From: Sphingobium sp. EP60837
GTDB lineage: Bacteria; Pseudomonadota; Alphaproteobacteria; Sphingomonadales; Sphingomonadaceae
DNA: 64,000 nt
Direction of reading: 5' to 3'
NCBI RefSeq assembly: GCF_001658005.1
Contig: NZ_CP015987.1
Coordinates: 674,001-738,000 of the forward strand
Part shown: piece after piece, positions 8,019-17,448 of the stretch
Layout of the letters: the number at the start of each line of letters is the position of its first letter
Position numbering within the stretch: the first letter of the stretch is position 1
Position numbers and translations under genes: made by a program
The notes under the pieces: generated by a model
Told to the model about the DNA's origin: nothing
What the model saw: only the letters and a program-made list of their open reading frames with translations
Databases searched by the model: none

Positions 8019-9908
8019 ATGGCTACGGCGGCAAAAGCTATCGACACGGACTATATTCGGCGTGCGGTCGAATTGGCGGAGCCGAATGCGCTGCGCGTCA
8101 CCCTTTACCAGAATAGCGGCGATGAAGAGATTGCCGCCCTGCCGCCCTCGGCGCGCATGAGCCCTGAGCAGAAGGCGCTGCTGATCAATCGCGCGACGGA
8201 CTGGCTCATCGACAATGCGGGCAGCGCGGAGCTGCCCGAACCGCCCGAAGCCGAACTGCGCAAGCTGATGACCATGATCACCGGCCTTGAGATGACCGAA
8301 GTCGAGTTCGAGGCGCGCCGTGACCTTCCCGCCTTCCGCCCCTTCCCCTGCGCCGTCCAGTGGCAGTCAGGGAAGCCCGACATTCCGGACAACTTCCGCG
8401 TCGTCATCATCGGCAGCGGCCCGGCAGGCATCGTGGCAGGTGTGCAGTGCGAGCTGCTTGGCCTCCCCTATATCCTGTTGGAGCGTCAACCCGAAGCGGG
8501 CGGCACCTGGACGATCAACCGCTATCCCGATGTGCGCGTCGACACGCCGTCCATCACCTATGAATATAGCTTCGAAAAGCTCTATCGCTGGTCGGAGCAT
8601 TTTAACCGGGGCGAGGAGGTGCGCGCCTATCTCCAGCATGTGTCGCGCAAATATGGCGTGATGGCGAACAGCCGCTTCAACCATGACGTAAAGGGCGCAT
8701 CCTTCGACGCTGCCCGCAACATCTGGACGATCGACGTTGATACGCCCGCCGGCGCCGAGCAGATCGAAGCCAATGTCATCATCACCGCCTGCGGCACCTT
8801 CGCCAATGCGCAGCTTCCCGATATCGAAGGCGTCCATGACTTTGGCGGCCAGATCGTCCATCCCTCCGCCTGGCCGCAGGATCTGGACCTGACCGGCAAG
8901 CGCGTCGCCATCATCGGCAATGGATCGACCGGTGTGCAGCTGTTGAGCGCCGTCGCGGAAAAGGCGGGGCATGTCACTGTCGTGCAGCGCACCCCGCAAT
9001 GGATCAGCCCGCGCGAGAAATATGGCTCCCCGATCGAACCCGAGCTGGCTTGGCTCTATGAGAATATGCCCGGCTACTGGAACTGGGCGCGCTACGCCGC
9101 GACCGCTCCCCTGTTCGATATCGACCGGCTGCAGCGCGTCGATCGGGAATGGCAGGCCCAGGGTGGTCAGGTCAGCAAGGCGAATGACGACATGCGCGCC
9201 TTCCTCACTAACTATATCCGGCAGGAAACCGGCGGGCGCGAGGATCTCATCGAAAAACTGATCCCCGATTATGCCCCCATGTCGCGCCGCCCCGTGGTCG
9301 ATAATGGCTGGTATCGCGCGCTCACCCGCGACAATGTGGAACTGCTGACCGGATCGGTGGGACGCTTCACCAGGACCGGCTTCGTGATGGCGGACGGCGC
9401 CGAACGCGACTTCGATATCGTCATCGCCGCAACCGGCTTCGACGTGCTTAAATATCTCTGGCCCGCCCGCTATAAGGGCCAGGAAGGCCAGGACCTCCAC
9501 GACACATGGGACGCAGGCGACGGCCCCCGCGCCTATCTGTCGATGATGGTGCCGCAATTCCCTAATTTATTCATGCTTTACGGCCCCAACTCGCAACCGC
9601 TGACCGGCGGCACCGGCCTGCCGCAATGGTGGCTGATCTGGGCCAGCTTCGCTGCTCAGTGCATGATGCGCATGTTGAAAGAAGGCAAAGGCCGCGTCGA
9701 TGTGAAGCGGGAGGCGTTCGAACGCTATAACCGCGAACTCGACGAAGAGGCGCAGAACTGGCTGCAGATGACGCCAGAGGGCGGCATCGAGAAGAATTAT
9801 TATGTGAACCGCGAACATCGCCGCCTTCAGGTCAATGCGCCCTGGCTCAGCCCCGATTATCACCGCATGTGCACGGTGGTGAACTGGGACGATCTGGAAC
9901 TCAGTTGA
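8019..9908 (+). CDS. Type I Baeyer-Villiger monooxygenase, HAPMO-like with N-terminal extension
   Basis: An FAD/NADPH monooxygenase of 629 aa that would convert a ketone to an ester or lactone. After an N-terminal extension of about 125 residues come the FAD-binding GSGPAG (132-137), 'GGTWTINRYPDVRVD', the BVMO fingerprint F275-x-G-x3-H-x3-W285-P, and a second nucleotide-binding 'IGNGSTG'. The extension and length match 4-hydroxyacetophenone monooxygenase rather than the roughly 540-aa cyclohexanone type. The start follows GGAG with 7-base spacing. Downstream genes for an alcohol dehydrogenase and an esterase fit an alcohol-ketone-ester pathway. It is paralogous to the gene at 19075. Confidence 0.92.
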   Translation: MATAAKAIDTDYIRRAVELAEPNALRVTLYQNSGDEEIAALPPSARMSPEQKALLINRATDWLIDNAGSAELPEPPEAELRKLMTMITGLEMTEVEFEARRDLPAFRPFPCAVQWQSGKPDIPDNFRVVIIGSGPAGIVAGVQCELLGLPYILLERQPEAGGTWTINRYPDVRVDTPSITYEYSFEKLYRWSEHFNRGEEVRAYLQHVSRKYGVMANSRFNHDVKGASFDAARNIWTIDVDTPAGAEQIEANVIITACGTFANAQLPDIEGVHDFGGQIVHPSAWPQDLDLTGKRVAIIGNGSTGVQLLSAVAEKAGHVTVVQRTPQWISPREKYGSPIEPELAWLYENMPGYWNWARYAATAPLFDIDRLQRVDREWQAQGGQVSKANDDMRAFLTNYIRQETGGREDLIEKLIPDYAPMSRRPVVDNGWYRALTRDNVELLTGSVGRFTRTGFVMADGAERDFDIVIAATGFDVLKYLWPARYKGQEGQDLHDTWDAGDGPRAYLSMMVPQFPNLFMLYGPNSQPLTGGTGLPQWWLIWASFAAQCMMRMLKEGKGRVDVKREAFERYNRELDEEAQNWLQMTPEGGIEKNYYVNREHRRLQVNAPWLSPDYHRMCTVVNWDDLELS

Positions 9909-9918
9909 GGGAATAGCC

Positions 9919-10809
9919 GTGCCTCGCCCCGCATTGGCCGCATCGCGCGCCATCGACATTTTGAATTTCATGGCGGCGGACCCGATGCGGGGCTATTCGC
10001 TGACGGAGTTGGTGCGACACCTCGACCTGAATCCGGCGTCCTGCCACGCACTGCTCGGCGCAATGACGCGCGACGGCTATCTCGTCCGGCAGGAGAGGGG
10101 GCGGGCTTACAGGCTTGGCCCTGCGCTCATCGCAATCGGCCATGCCGCGCTCCAGTGCCATCCTGTGGTCGCAGCGGCACGCGACCAGATCGCCCGTATG
10201 TCTGCCGACCTAGATCTGGACAGCCTGCTGACCGCGCGGCTGGGGGACCGGTTGATCGCCCTGGCGTCGGAAGGACCGGGGCGGCTCCCCGGGTTGCGGA
10301 TCGGGCAGCGCGTGCCGCTTATCCCGCCGCTCGGCACGCCATTCCTCGCTTGGGCGGACAGCCGGGAAGTGGACGACTGGCTCGGCAAGGCGGCAGGACC
10401 GATCGAGCAGGACCGCCTGCGCCAGTCGCTCGCGATGGTGCGCCAGCGCGGCTACGCGGTGATGCGGCGCAGCCCTGAGCAGGTGGCGGCTGGTCGTGCG
10501 GTACTCGACATGGCCGAGGAACCCCTCGCCGACGACCGGCAAAAGCGCGCGGCCGAGCTGATCGGGCAGATGGGCGAGGATTATCTGATGATCGAGGGGC
10601 AGGCCGATCGCCTTCATGCGGTCGATATGATCTCTGCCCCGGTCTTCGGCCCCGATGGCGCGGTGCTGTGCACCTTGTCGCTCTTCGGGTTCGACCGGCC
10701 CTTGTCGTTGTCCCGCATCGCTATGCTGGGTGAGGCGGTCGGCCGTTACTGCCGGGCCGCATCGACGCAAGATAAGAATATATTGGGAGAAGCTGAATGC
10801 GTGCGCTGA
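9919..10809 (+). CDS. IclR-family transcriptional regulator
   Basis: A 296-aa protein with an N-terminal winged helix-turn-helix (about residues 5-70, 'YSLTELVRHLDLNPASCHALL', then wing 'YLVRQERGRAYRLGP') and a C-terminal effector domain with IclR character. GTG start at 9919, preceded by GAGG. It begins 10 bases after the BVMO stop, and its end overlaps the alcohol dehydrogenase start by 13 bases, so it is embedded in the operon it probably controls. Inverted repeats at 7899-7923 are a plausible binding site. The ligand is presumably a pathway intermediate. Confidence 0.82.
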   Translation: MPRPALAASRAIDILNFMAADPMRGYSLTELVRHLDLNPASCHALLGAMTRDGYLVRQERGRAYRLGPALIAIGHAALQCHPVVAAARDQIARMSADLDLDSLLTARLGDRLIALASEGPGRLPGLRIGQRVPLIPPLGTPFLAWADSREVDDWLGKAAGPIEQDRLRQSLAMVRQRGYAVMRRSPEQVAAGRAVLDMAEEPLADDRQKRAAELIGQMGEDYLMIEGQADRLHAVDMISAPVFGPDGAVLCTLSLFGFDRPLSLSRIAMLGEAVGRYCRAASTQDKNILGEAECVR

Positions 10810-11888
10810 TCTACGAAGGTCCCGGCAAGATCCGCTATGTCGAGGATGTGGAGGTGCGCGAGCCGGAGGCGGGCGAAGTGCTGGTGCGCATCGCTGCCAG
10901 CGGCATCTGCCATTCCGATATCTCCGTCATCAACGGCACGATCGATTGGCCTGCGCCTGCTGTGTTGGGCCATGAAGGGGCGGGGGTGATCGAAAAGCTC
11001 GGTCCAGGAGTCACCGATCTGGCGGTCGGCGACCATGTCGCTCTCCACACCCTTGCCAATTGCGGCCGTTGCGGTCCTTGTGAAAGCGGCAGGCCGACTC
11101 ATTGCCGCCAGTCTTACGGCAACCGCTCCCAACCCTTCATGCGCAATGGGGAGCCCGTCTCCAGCTTCGCGGCGACATCCACCTTTGTCGAAAAGACGGT
11201 GGTGAAGTCCAATCAGGCGGTGAAGATTGACCCTACAGTGCCACTGGATACCGCCTGCGTCGTGGGCTGCGGCGTGCTGACCGGCGTGGGCTCTGTCGTC
11301 AACCGCGCGCGCGTGCAGCCGGGCGAGACGGCAGCGGTGTTCGGCATTGGCGGCATCGGCCTCAACGTGCTGCAGGGCCTGCGCTTGGCCGGGGCGAGCC
11401 GCATCATCGCCATCGACCTGCTCGCTTCGCGCGAGGAGAAGGCGCGCGAGTTCGGCGCAACCGATTTCATCGACGCGTCGAAGGAGGACACGCCGCAGCG
11501 GATCAAGGACATTGTGTCCGGTGGCAACCCAGATCATGGCAGCGGCGTCGATTGGTCGTTCGAGTGCGTCGGCAATACCCGCGTGCTGAACGACGCCATG
11601 GCGAGCCTTGGCTGGGGCGGTAATTGCGTGATCGTCGGCACCACGGCGGCGGGTACCACCGCCGAAGTGTCGCTCACCCCACTCGCCTTTGTCGATCGCG
11701 GCGTCATGGGCGCGCGCTATGGCGCATCGCGGCCGCATCGTGACATTCCGTCCTACATCGCCCAATATCGACAGGGTAAGCTGATGCTGGATGAGCTGGT
11801 GACGCAGCGCTACGATCTGGCCGATTTCGAGCAGGCTTTCCACGATCTTGAGGAAGGCAAGCTGGCGCGCGGGGTGTTCGTGCTGTGA
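10797..11888 (+). CDS. Zinc-dependent alcohol dehydrogenase (MDR superfamily)
   Basis: A 363-aa NAD(P)-dependent dehydrogenase oxidising an alcohol to an aldehyde or ketone. Catalytic-zinc ligands Cys38 and the G58-H59-E60 motif are present, the structural zinc site is intact (Cys89, Cys92, Cys95, Cys103), and 'FGIGGIGLNV' forms the Rossmann loop. The spacing and overall length resemble the class III/long zinc ADH group. It overlaps the IclR gene at its start and the esterase at its end (GTGA), so the four genes from 8019 form one operon. In this context it probably supplies the ketone for the BVMO or oxidises the alcohol released by the esterase. Confidence 0.9.
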   Translation: MRALIYEGPGKIRYVEDVEVREPEAGEVLVRIAASGICHSDISVINGTIDWPAPAVLGHEGAGVIEKLGPGVTDLAVGDHVALHTLANCGRCGPCESGRPTHCRQSYGNRSQPFMRNGEPVSSFAATSTFVEKTVVKSNQAVKIDPTVPLDTACVVGCGVLTGVGSVVNRARVQPGETAAVFGIGGIGLNVLQGLRLAGASRIIAIDLLASREEKAREFGATDFIDASKEDTPQRIKDIVSGGNPDHGSGVDWSFECVGNTRVLNDAMASLGWGGNCVIVGTTAAGTTAEVSLTPLAFVDRGVMGARYGASRPHRDIPSYIAQYRQGKLMLDELVTQRYDLADFEQAFHDLEEGKLARGVFVL

Positions 11889-12760
11889 CCGGCGCTGGCG
11901 CCTGGTATCTGCCGCCGTTGCGCGACGGTCGTCCTGCAGATGCGGGGCTGCTGGAACGAAGAGCCCGCGCTGCCGGTAGCACGGGCGAGGGAGACGCTCC
12001 CAAGCAAGCCCTGATTGGTGGCGTACGCTGCTTGCTGGTTGAGCCGCAAAACGGCCCGGCACAGGGCGACATCCTCTACCTCCATGGCGGCGGATACCGG
12101 CTGGGTTCGCCTGTCGCTTATATCGCTTATGCGCAGGGGATAGCCGATCAAGCCGGGCGGCGGATCATCCTGCCTTTTTACCCGCTCGCACCCGAAAATC
12201 CTTTTCCCGCCGCGCTGCACAGCATCGTCGCGGTCTATCGCGCGCTGGAGGACAGCCAGTCTGCGGTCATTGCAGGGGACTCTGCCGGGGGCGGCCTGAC
12301 TGCCGCGCTTTGCATCCTCGCGGCGCGGGCGGGTGAGCGGCCCGCGGGTGCCATTCTTGTCTCGCCGATGCTTGATCTGACGGCCCAGGGCGACAGCCTT
12401 GATCGCAATGCGGAGCGCGATCCGCTCTTTTCCAAGGCGGCGGTTCTGGATTCCGCGCAACTCTATCTTCAGGGCCATGCGCCCGATGATCCCTTAGTAT
12501 CAGCACTCAATGCCGACCCCGCCGATTTCCCATCGACTCTGATCCTGACCGGCAGCGCGGAAGTGCTTCTGGACGAAGCGCTTGCCTTTGCAAGAAAGCT
12601 GGCGATCGCGGACCGTCGCGTGACGTTGCACGTCGCACCGGGCATGGGCCATGTCTGGCCGCTCATGGCCCCCGGATCGCCCGAAGCGGCCGCCGCCGTT
12701 GCAACCATGGCGGCCTTTACCAAAGCCCTGAAATCCGCGGTTTCCGGCGCTTCCATGTAG
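11885..12760 (+). CDS. Alpha/beta hydrolase, hormone-sensitive-lipase (HSL) type esterase
   Basis: A 291-aa cytoplasmic esterase or lactonase. It has the HSL-family His67-Gly-Gly-Gly oxyanion motif, nucleophile Ser133 in GDSAGG, and candidate Asp230 ('SAEVLLDE') and His256 ('GMGHVWP') completing the triad. GTG start overlapping the ADH stop by 4 bases. Directly downstream of a BVMO and ADH, the likely role is hydrolysis of the Baeyer-Villiger ester or lactone to a hydroxy acid or acid plus alcohol. A second HSL-type hydrolase is at 50891. No signal peptide. Confidence 0.88.
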   Translation: MTGAGAWYLPPLRDGRPADAGLLERRARAAGSTGEGDAPKQALIGGVRCLLVEPQNGPAQGDILYLHGGGYRLGSPVAYIAYAQGIADQAGRRIILPFYPLAPENPFPAALHSIVAVYRALEDSQSAVIAGDSAGGGLTAALCILAARAGERPAGAILVSPMLDLTAQGDSLDRNAERDPLFSKAAVLDSAQLYLQGHAPDDPLVSALNADPADFPSTLILTGSAEVLLDEALAFARKLAIADRRVTLHVAPGMGHVWPLMAPGSPEAAAAVATMAAFTKALKSAVSGASM

Positions 12761-12842
12761 CCGGAAAGCCGCCTCGCTCAATTGACCGGACCATCCGGAC
12801 TGACCGACAAGCAGACCATTATTTCTATCGAGAGACGTCACC

Positions 12843-14033
12843 ATGACAACGCCCAGCCTACCCTTTCCCGTCTATGATGCGGACAATCATTTTTATGAAC
12901 CGGAAGACGCGCTGTTCCGTCACCTGCCCAAGAAGTGGCACAAGGATTTCCGCTTCGTGGAAGTCGATGGCCGCAAGCGTCTGGCGATCAAGGGACAGAT
13001 TTCGGACTATATTCCGAACCCCACTTTCGAGCGCGTTGCGGCTCCCGGCACCCACGTCAACTATTACAGGGCGAACAATCCCGAGGGTCTGACCATGCGT
13101 CAGATGACCGGCAAGCCGATCGCTCCGCCGGAATCCTGGCGCACCGGCAAGGAGCGTCTGGCGGTACTGGATGGCCATAATGTGCATGCCGCGCTCATGT
13201 TCCCCACCCTCTTTTCGGTCATTGAAAAGTGGATGAGCTATGATCATGAGTTCTTGCACGACGCCCTGCATGCGCTCAACCAGTGGACCAGCGAGGAATG
13301 GGGTTTCGCGCGCGAGAACCGTCTGTTCGGCGTGCCGGTCGTTTCACTTGCCGACATGGACCGGGCGGTCGCGGAGACCGATTGGCTGATCAAGGAAGGG
13401 GCTCGGACCATCTGCATCCGGCCTTCCCCCGTTCCGGGCTATCGCGGCGGCCGGTCGATGGGGCTCAAGGATTTCGACGCCTTCTGGGCGCGTATCCAGG
13501 AAGCAAAGATCTTCGTGTCGATCCACGCTTCCAACTCGGACTATGACCATCTGATCGAGATGTGGACTGGCGGCGCAGAGTGGTTGCCGTTTGAATCTGA
13601 TCCGTTCGTCAACTGCCTGCGGATCATTGAACGCGCCATTTCCGATACGGTGGCCGCGATCATCTGCGGCGGAGTGTTCGACCGCTTCCCCGACGTCCGG
13701 CTGGTCAGCGTGGAAAATGGCGCGAAGTGGGTCATCCCGCTGATCGACCAGCTGAAGCATGTTTACGGGCAGATGCCGCAGAAATTCATGAATGATCCGG
13801 TTGAACAATTTCACCGCAATGTCTTCGTGACGCCCTTTATCGAGGACGACTTCGGGCAGTTGAAGGAGCATATGCAGGTGAACCGGATACTGTTCGGCAG
13901 CGACTATCCGCACCCGGAAGGAACCGAACATCCCCTCGACTTCCTTCATGAATTGACCAGCTATTCCATGGCGGAAAAGGAAATGGTCATGTCCTCCAAC
14001 CTCAAGGGCCTGCTGGAAGGCGTGCGGAACTAA
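12843..14033 (+). CDS. Amidohydrolase_2 (Cog2159) family metal-dependent hydrolase
   Basis: A 396-aa TIM-barrel protein of the ACMSD/resorcylate-decarboxylase superfamily. The N-terminal strand reads 'VYDADNHFYEP', so the usual HxH metal motif is DxH-like. A barrel His lies in 'VSIHASN' and an Asp in 'FGSDYPHPEG'. Members with this pattern are common in actinobacterial and sphingomonad catabolic clusters, where they may hydrolyse or decarboxylate ring-cleavage products; the reaction is unknown here. It lies 82 bases after the esterase and 9 bases before the acyl-CoA ligase. Two other members are at 38274 and 47502. Confidence 0.85.
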   Translation: MTTPSLPFPVYDADNHFYEPEDALFRHLPKKWHKDFRFVEVDGRKRLAIKGQISDYIPNPTFERVAAPGTHVNYYRANNPEGLTMRQMTGKPIAPPESWRTGKERLAVLDGHNVHAALMFPTLFSVIEKWMSYDHEFLHDALHALNQWTSEEWGFARENRLFGVPVVSLADMDRAVAETDWLIKEGARTICIRPSPVPGYRGGRSMGLKDFDAFWARIQEAKIFVSIHASNSDYDHLIEMWTGGAEWLPFESDPFVNCLRIIERAISDTVAAIICGGVFDRFPDVRLVSVENGAKWVIPLIDQLKHVYGQMPQKFMNDPVEQFHRNVFVTPFIEDDFGQLKEHMQVNRILFGSDYPHPEGTEHPLDFLHELTSYSMAEKEMVMSSNLKGLLEGVRN

Positions 14034-14042
14034 GGAAAAGCT

Positions 14043-15524
14043 GTGAGCCACGACGTCATCGAACAGCTGCGCGCCAATCTGCGCGACCATGCCAGCGAAC
14101 GCGGTATCGAACTTGAGGGCCGCTGGGTCAGCTGGGGCGACGTTGCGCGCTATGGCGAAGCAGTCGTGGCGCAGCTGGAGGCCGCCGGTTGCCCACCATC
14201 GGCGAAGGTGGGGATCATCATCCGAAACCGCTTGGCGCATGCGGCTGCAGTCGTGGGATTGATGGCGCATCGCCGGTCGATCAGCTTCGTCTATCCCTTC
14301 CTGCCGGCGACTGCGATCGCCGACAATATCGATAGCCTTGGCGCCGCGGCGATCCTCGCGGACGAACAGGACTGGCCGAATTTCCGGAAGGCGGCTGAGC
14401 AAGCGGGCTGTGCCGGCATTGCTCTGGCGGACATCGATGCCGAACCAAGGCTGGTCGAGGGGCTGGAAAAGTGCACGCGGACCAGCTTTGACGACGCCTT
14501 GCCTGATGGCGGCATTGAAGTGCTGTCGAGCGGCACCACCGGCACGCCCAAGCGCATCCCGATGCCGCTCAAGCTGTTGGAACGGGCGGTGATGAGCGCG
14601 CCCGGTGCGGAGTCCGGCAATGCTCCCTCGGTGCAGATCAATATCTGGCCCTTGGGCGGCGTGGGCGGCGTGTGTCTGCTGACGGGCGCGGCGGTCAACA
14701 ACACGCCGCTGGTGCTGATGGAGCGGTTCACCGTCGATGGCCTGGTTGATGCGCTGCGCCGCCACAGGCCCGATACGCTGGGCCTCAATCCCACAGCGAT
14801 CGCCATGATCATGGACGCGGACGTCTCCCCGGAAGACATGGAGAGCGTGAAAAGCGTCTCGGGCGGCTCGGCCTATCTGGACCCAGACCTGCAGGACAGG
14901 TTTGAAAAGCGTTACAATCTGCCGATCCTCTGGGGCATGGGCGCGACGGAGTTTTGCGGTACCATCGTCCGCTGGACGCCGCAGATGCGCGCGGACAGGG
15001 GCGACAGCAAGCGCGGCAGCACCGGCCTGCCCATGCCGGGCGTCGAGATCCGCGCCATCGATCCGGAAAGCGGAGCCGAAGTGCCTCACGGTGCCGAAGG
15101 GCTTCTTGAAGTCCATTGCCCGTCCGTCCGTCCGGACTGGGTACGCACCACGGATCTGGTGATGATCGACGAGGATGGCTACGTCTTTCACCGGGGGCGG
15201 TTCGACGGCGCGATCGTGCGGGGCGGCTTCAAGATCCTGCCTGAGCGCGTGGTCGATGTGCTGCGCCAGCATCCCGCCGTGGTCGATGCCTCTGTCGTCG
15301 GCATCCCCGACGCCCGCCTCGGCGCGGTCCCGGTCGCGGCGGTCGAATTGAGCCAGAGCGCGGGGATAGTTGATGAGCAGGCGCTGCTGGCGCATCTGCG
15401 CGCCGAATTGCCGCCTACCCATGTGCCGGTGGAAATCCGCATAGTCGATGCCCTGCCGCGCACGCCGTCGCTCAAGGTCAGCCTGAACGATGTGAAGAAG
15501 ATGTTCATGGCCGACGCGGCCTGA
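14043..15524 (+). CDS. AMP-dependent acyl-CoA synthetase (ANL superfamily)
   Basis: A 493-aa ligase that would adenylate a carboxylic acid and transfer it to CoA. The phosphate-binding loop 'SSGTTGTPKR' is at about residue 160. The motif 'WGMGATEF', the C-terminal hinge 'GRFDGAIVRGGFKI' and a catalytic Lys in 'RTPSLKVS' follow. It is shorter than typical 530-560 aa ligases because of a trimmed N-terminal domain, but all motifs are present. GTG start at 14043. Position after the esterase and amidohydrolase suggests it activates the acid produced by them. The substrate is not predictable; the ligase at 25313 is only distantly similar. Confidence 0.85.
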   Translation: MSHDVIEQLRANLRDHASERGIELEGRWVSWGDVARYGEAVVAQLEAAGCPPSAKVGIIIRNRLAHAAAVVGLMAHRRSISFVYPFLPATAIADNIDSLGAAAILADEQDWPNFRKAAEQAGCAGIALADIDAEPRLVEGLEKCTRTSFDDALPDGGIEVLSSGTTGTPKRIPMPLKLLERAVMSAPGAESGNAPSVQINIWPLGGVGGVCLLTGAAVNNTPLVLMERFTVDGLVDALRRHRPDTLGLNPTAIAMIMDADVSPEDMESVKSVSGGSAYLDPDLQDRFEKRYNLPILWGMGATEFCGTIVRWTPQMRADRGDSKRGSTGLPMPGVEIRAIDPESGAEVPHGAEGLLEVHCPSVRPDWVRTTDLVMIDEDGYVFHRGRFDGAIVRGGFKILPERVVDVLRQHPAVVDASVVGIPDARLGAVPVAAVELSQSAGIVDEQALLAHLRAELPPTHVPVEIRIVDALPRTPSLKVSLNDVKKMFMADAA

Positions 15525-15536
15525 GAGGATGAGAAA

Positions 15537-16343
15537 ATGACCGTGTCATTGTTGGGCTTGGAAGGAAAGAAGGCGCTGATCGTCGGTGGCGGCCGCGGCA
15601 TGGGCGAAGCAAGCGCCCTGCTGCTGGCGGAAGCCGGATGCGACATCGCCGTGCTCGACAGCGTGCTCGAAAGGGCCGAACAGGTCGCGAAGGAAGTGCG
15701 GGCGCTGGGCCGCGCGGGCATCGCGATCGAAGCGGACATATTGGACGAAGCCTCGGTCAAGCAGGCAGTGGCCGATGCGGAAGCAGCGATGGGCGGCCTC
15801 GACATATTGGTTACCATCGTCGGACAGGCTTTGTTCAAGCCGCTGCTCGACGTGACGCTGGAGGAATGGGATTATGATCAGTCCCGGAACCTTCGCTATT
15901 TCTTCGTGACCGGCCGCGCCGTTGCGCAATCGATGATCGCGCGCGGGGTGCCTGGATCGCTGATCTGCATCGGGTCGGTGGACGGCGCTGTCGGTTCACC
16001 CATGCACGCACCCTATGGCGCGGCCAAGGCTGGCCTTATGCATCTGGTAAAGTCCATGGCGGCGGAATGGGGACGCCAGGGCATCCGCGCCAATGCCGTA
16101 GCGCCGGGCAGCATCACCACCCCGCGCCTGCCGGAGACGCCGGATTCCCGCGCGCTGATGGAATCGAGCGTGCTGCCGATCGGCAGGCCCGGCACCACTC
16201 GCGATGTGGCCGGTGCCGTCCTGTTCCTGGCTTCGGGTCTGTCGGAATATGTGACCGGGCACACGCTGTTCGTCGATGGCGGATGGATGGCGGCAAACCA
16301 TTTCGATCCGCGCGTCATGGCAACGAAGAAAAGCAACGAATAG
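15537..16343 (+). CDS. SDR family oxidoreductase
   Basis: A 268-aa short-chain dehydrogenase. It has the cofactor loop 'GGGRGMGEA', an active-site Ser in 'ICIGSVDG' and Tyr-x3-Lys in 'YGAAKAG'. 'FVDGGW' near the C-terminus is typical of the classical SDR family. It starts 12 bases after the ligase stop, so it closes the plus-strand operon beginning at 8019. A role as 3-hydroxyacyl-CoA or cyclic alcohol dehydrogenase is plausible. The gene ends tail-to-tail with the hydrolase at 16360. Confidence 0.88.
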   Translation: MTVSLLGLEGKKALIVGGGRGMGEASALLLAEAGCDIAVLDSVLERAEQVAKEVRALGRAGIAIEADILDEASVKQAVADAEAAMGGLDILVTIVGQALFKPLLDVTLEEWDYDQSRNLRYFFVTGRAVAQSMIARGVPGSLICIGSVDGAVGSPMHAPYGAAKAGLMHLVKSMAAEWGRQGIRANAVAPGSITTPRLPETPDSRALMESSVLPIGRPGTTRDVAGAVLFLASGLSEYVTGHTLFVDGGWMAANHFDPRVMATKKSNE

Positions 16344-16353
16344 CCTTTGGTCC

Positions 16354-16369
16354 GGCCGATCATTCGGCC
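16354..16369. terminator. Small hairpin between convergent genes
   Basis: GGCCGA / TCGGCC arms with loop TCAT, overlapping the stop codon of the minus-strand hydrolase and lying 10 bases past the plus-strand SDR stop. It lacks a clear T-tract and is a weak candidate for bidirectional termination. Confidence 0.35.
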
Positions 16370-17256
16370 AGAAACTCTTCGATCGCGGCGCGGCATGCGT
16401 CGAACGCGTCATGCTGCGGCCAATGACCGCTGTCGGCCAGCCGGACTTCCCGCACATGCGGAATCGCCCTCAGCAGGTCGGCGGGCACACCGGACGGCCA
16501 GCTGCGCTCGCCATAGAGCAGCAGTGCCGGGCAAGAAATGTGACGCCACAATGTGCGGGCCTCGTCCGGCGTGATGTCGGGAAAGGGCCAGACGGCGAGA
16601 TAGGGATCATGCTTCCACTGCCAGTTCGCCTCGCCCACCCGCTTCAGGCCATGGCGCGTCAGATGATGCGCCTGGGTAGCCGACAGAAATCTGTGGCGTG
16701 CCCGCATCCTGTCCTCCGCTTCATCGATCGACGCGAACTGGCGGGGGGGCGTCAGCGAAGCGGCATGCCGCTCCTCCAGCCAGTCGCCTATCCTCTTTTC
16801 GATCATCCGCCCCAGACGGCGCTCTTCAATGGCGGGAAGTGCGCCGACCGCTTCGACCGCCACCACCTGGCGCACCTTATCCGGGTAAACGGCGCTGAAC
16901 CGCAGTGCGATATGCGCGCCCAGCGAATGGCCGATCAGCGCCGCCCTCCGCTCCGCGCCAAGGCCAAGCTCCTGTGCCAGCGCGGCGAGGTCGGACAGAT
17001 AGGCGGCGAAGTCATAGCGCCCGTCCTGCGACCAGCCGCTGTCGCCATGGCCGCGCAGGTCCGGCGCGATCACATGATATTTTGGCCGCAACGCTTCCGC
17101 CATCGCGTCCCAGCTGCGGCTATGGTCGCGGCTTCCGTGAATCAGGATGACGAGGGGCGCACCATGATTCGGCCATTCAGTGTAGCTGAGCGTCATGCGG
17201 CTGTTTAGAAAAGGGCGCTTTACGGCGGCGGTGACGCGGCTTGTATTTTCCGGCAT
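16360..17256 (-). CDS. Alpha/beta hydrolase
   Basis: A 298-aa hydrolase. Oxyanion motif 'ILIHGSRDHSRSWD', then 'DLRGHGDSG', the nucleophile elbow 'GHSLGAH' (Ser at about 126) and a late His in 'LADSGHWPQHD'. The order resembles epoxide hydrolase/C-C hydrolase and enol-lactonase type proteins. The ATG at 17256 has GAGG only 1 base away; an alternative ATG at 17196 starts just before the first strand, so the N-terminus is uncertain. It diverges from the IclR gene at 17449 across a palindrome-bearing intergenic region and may be its target. Confidence 0.85.
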   Translation of the reverse strand: MPENTSRVTAAVKRPFLNSRMTLSYTEWPNHGAPLVILIHGSRDHSRSWDAMAEALRPKYHVIAPDLRGHGDSGWSQDGRYDFAAYLSDLAALAQELGLGAERRAALIGHSLGAHIALRFSAVYPDKVRQVVAVEAVGALPAIEERRLGRMIEKRIGDWLEERHAASLTPPRQFASIDEAEDRMRARHRFLSATQAHHLTRHGLKRVGEANWQWKHDPYLAVWPFPDITPDEARTLWRHISCPALLLYGERSWPSGVPADLLRAIPHVREVRLADSGHWPQHDAFDACRAAIEEFLAE

Positions 17257-17376
17257 TCCTCAATGTAAAGAGGAGGGTGCGGTGGTTGGCGACCCGAAAA
17301 AGCTTGGTTTCCGCATGGCTGTAACAGCCATTTTCGCCGGCATTTTCGGACGCTTGAATCCATCGCTCGCTCAGAA

Positions 17377-17395
17377 TATAGTAGGCGTTACTATA
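17377..17395. promoter_or_regulatory. Perfect inverted repeat TATAGTA-N5-TACTATA
   Basis: Seven-base arms around GGCGT, in the 192-base region between the divergent hydrolase (17256) and IclR gene (17449). The AT-rich palindrome is a good candidate operator for autoregulation by this IclR protein. Confidence 0.5.
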
Positions 17396-17448
17396 AATCG
17401 GCGGACGGTACGGCCGGCGTCGAAAAGGCGAGGTGTGTAGGAGGCGGA

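Noticed and set aside
8367..9557. Minus-strand frame of 396 codons opposite the first BVMO
   Set aside because: Antisense shadow with no recognisable domain.
13344..15422. Long open frame on the minus strand (692 codons) opposite the amidohydrolase and acyl-CoA ligase
   Set aside because: A shadow of high-GC coding sequence; its protein has no motifs, and the plus-strand genes have family signatures and ribosome-binding sites.
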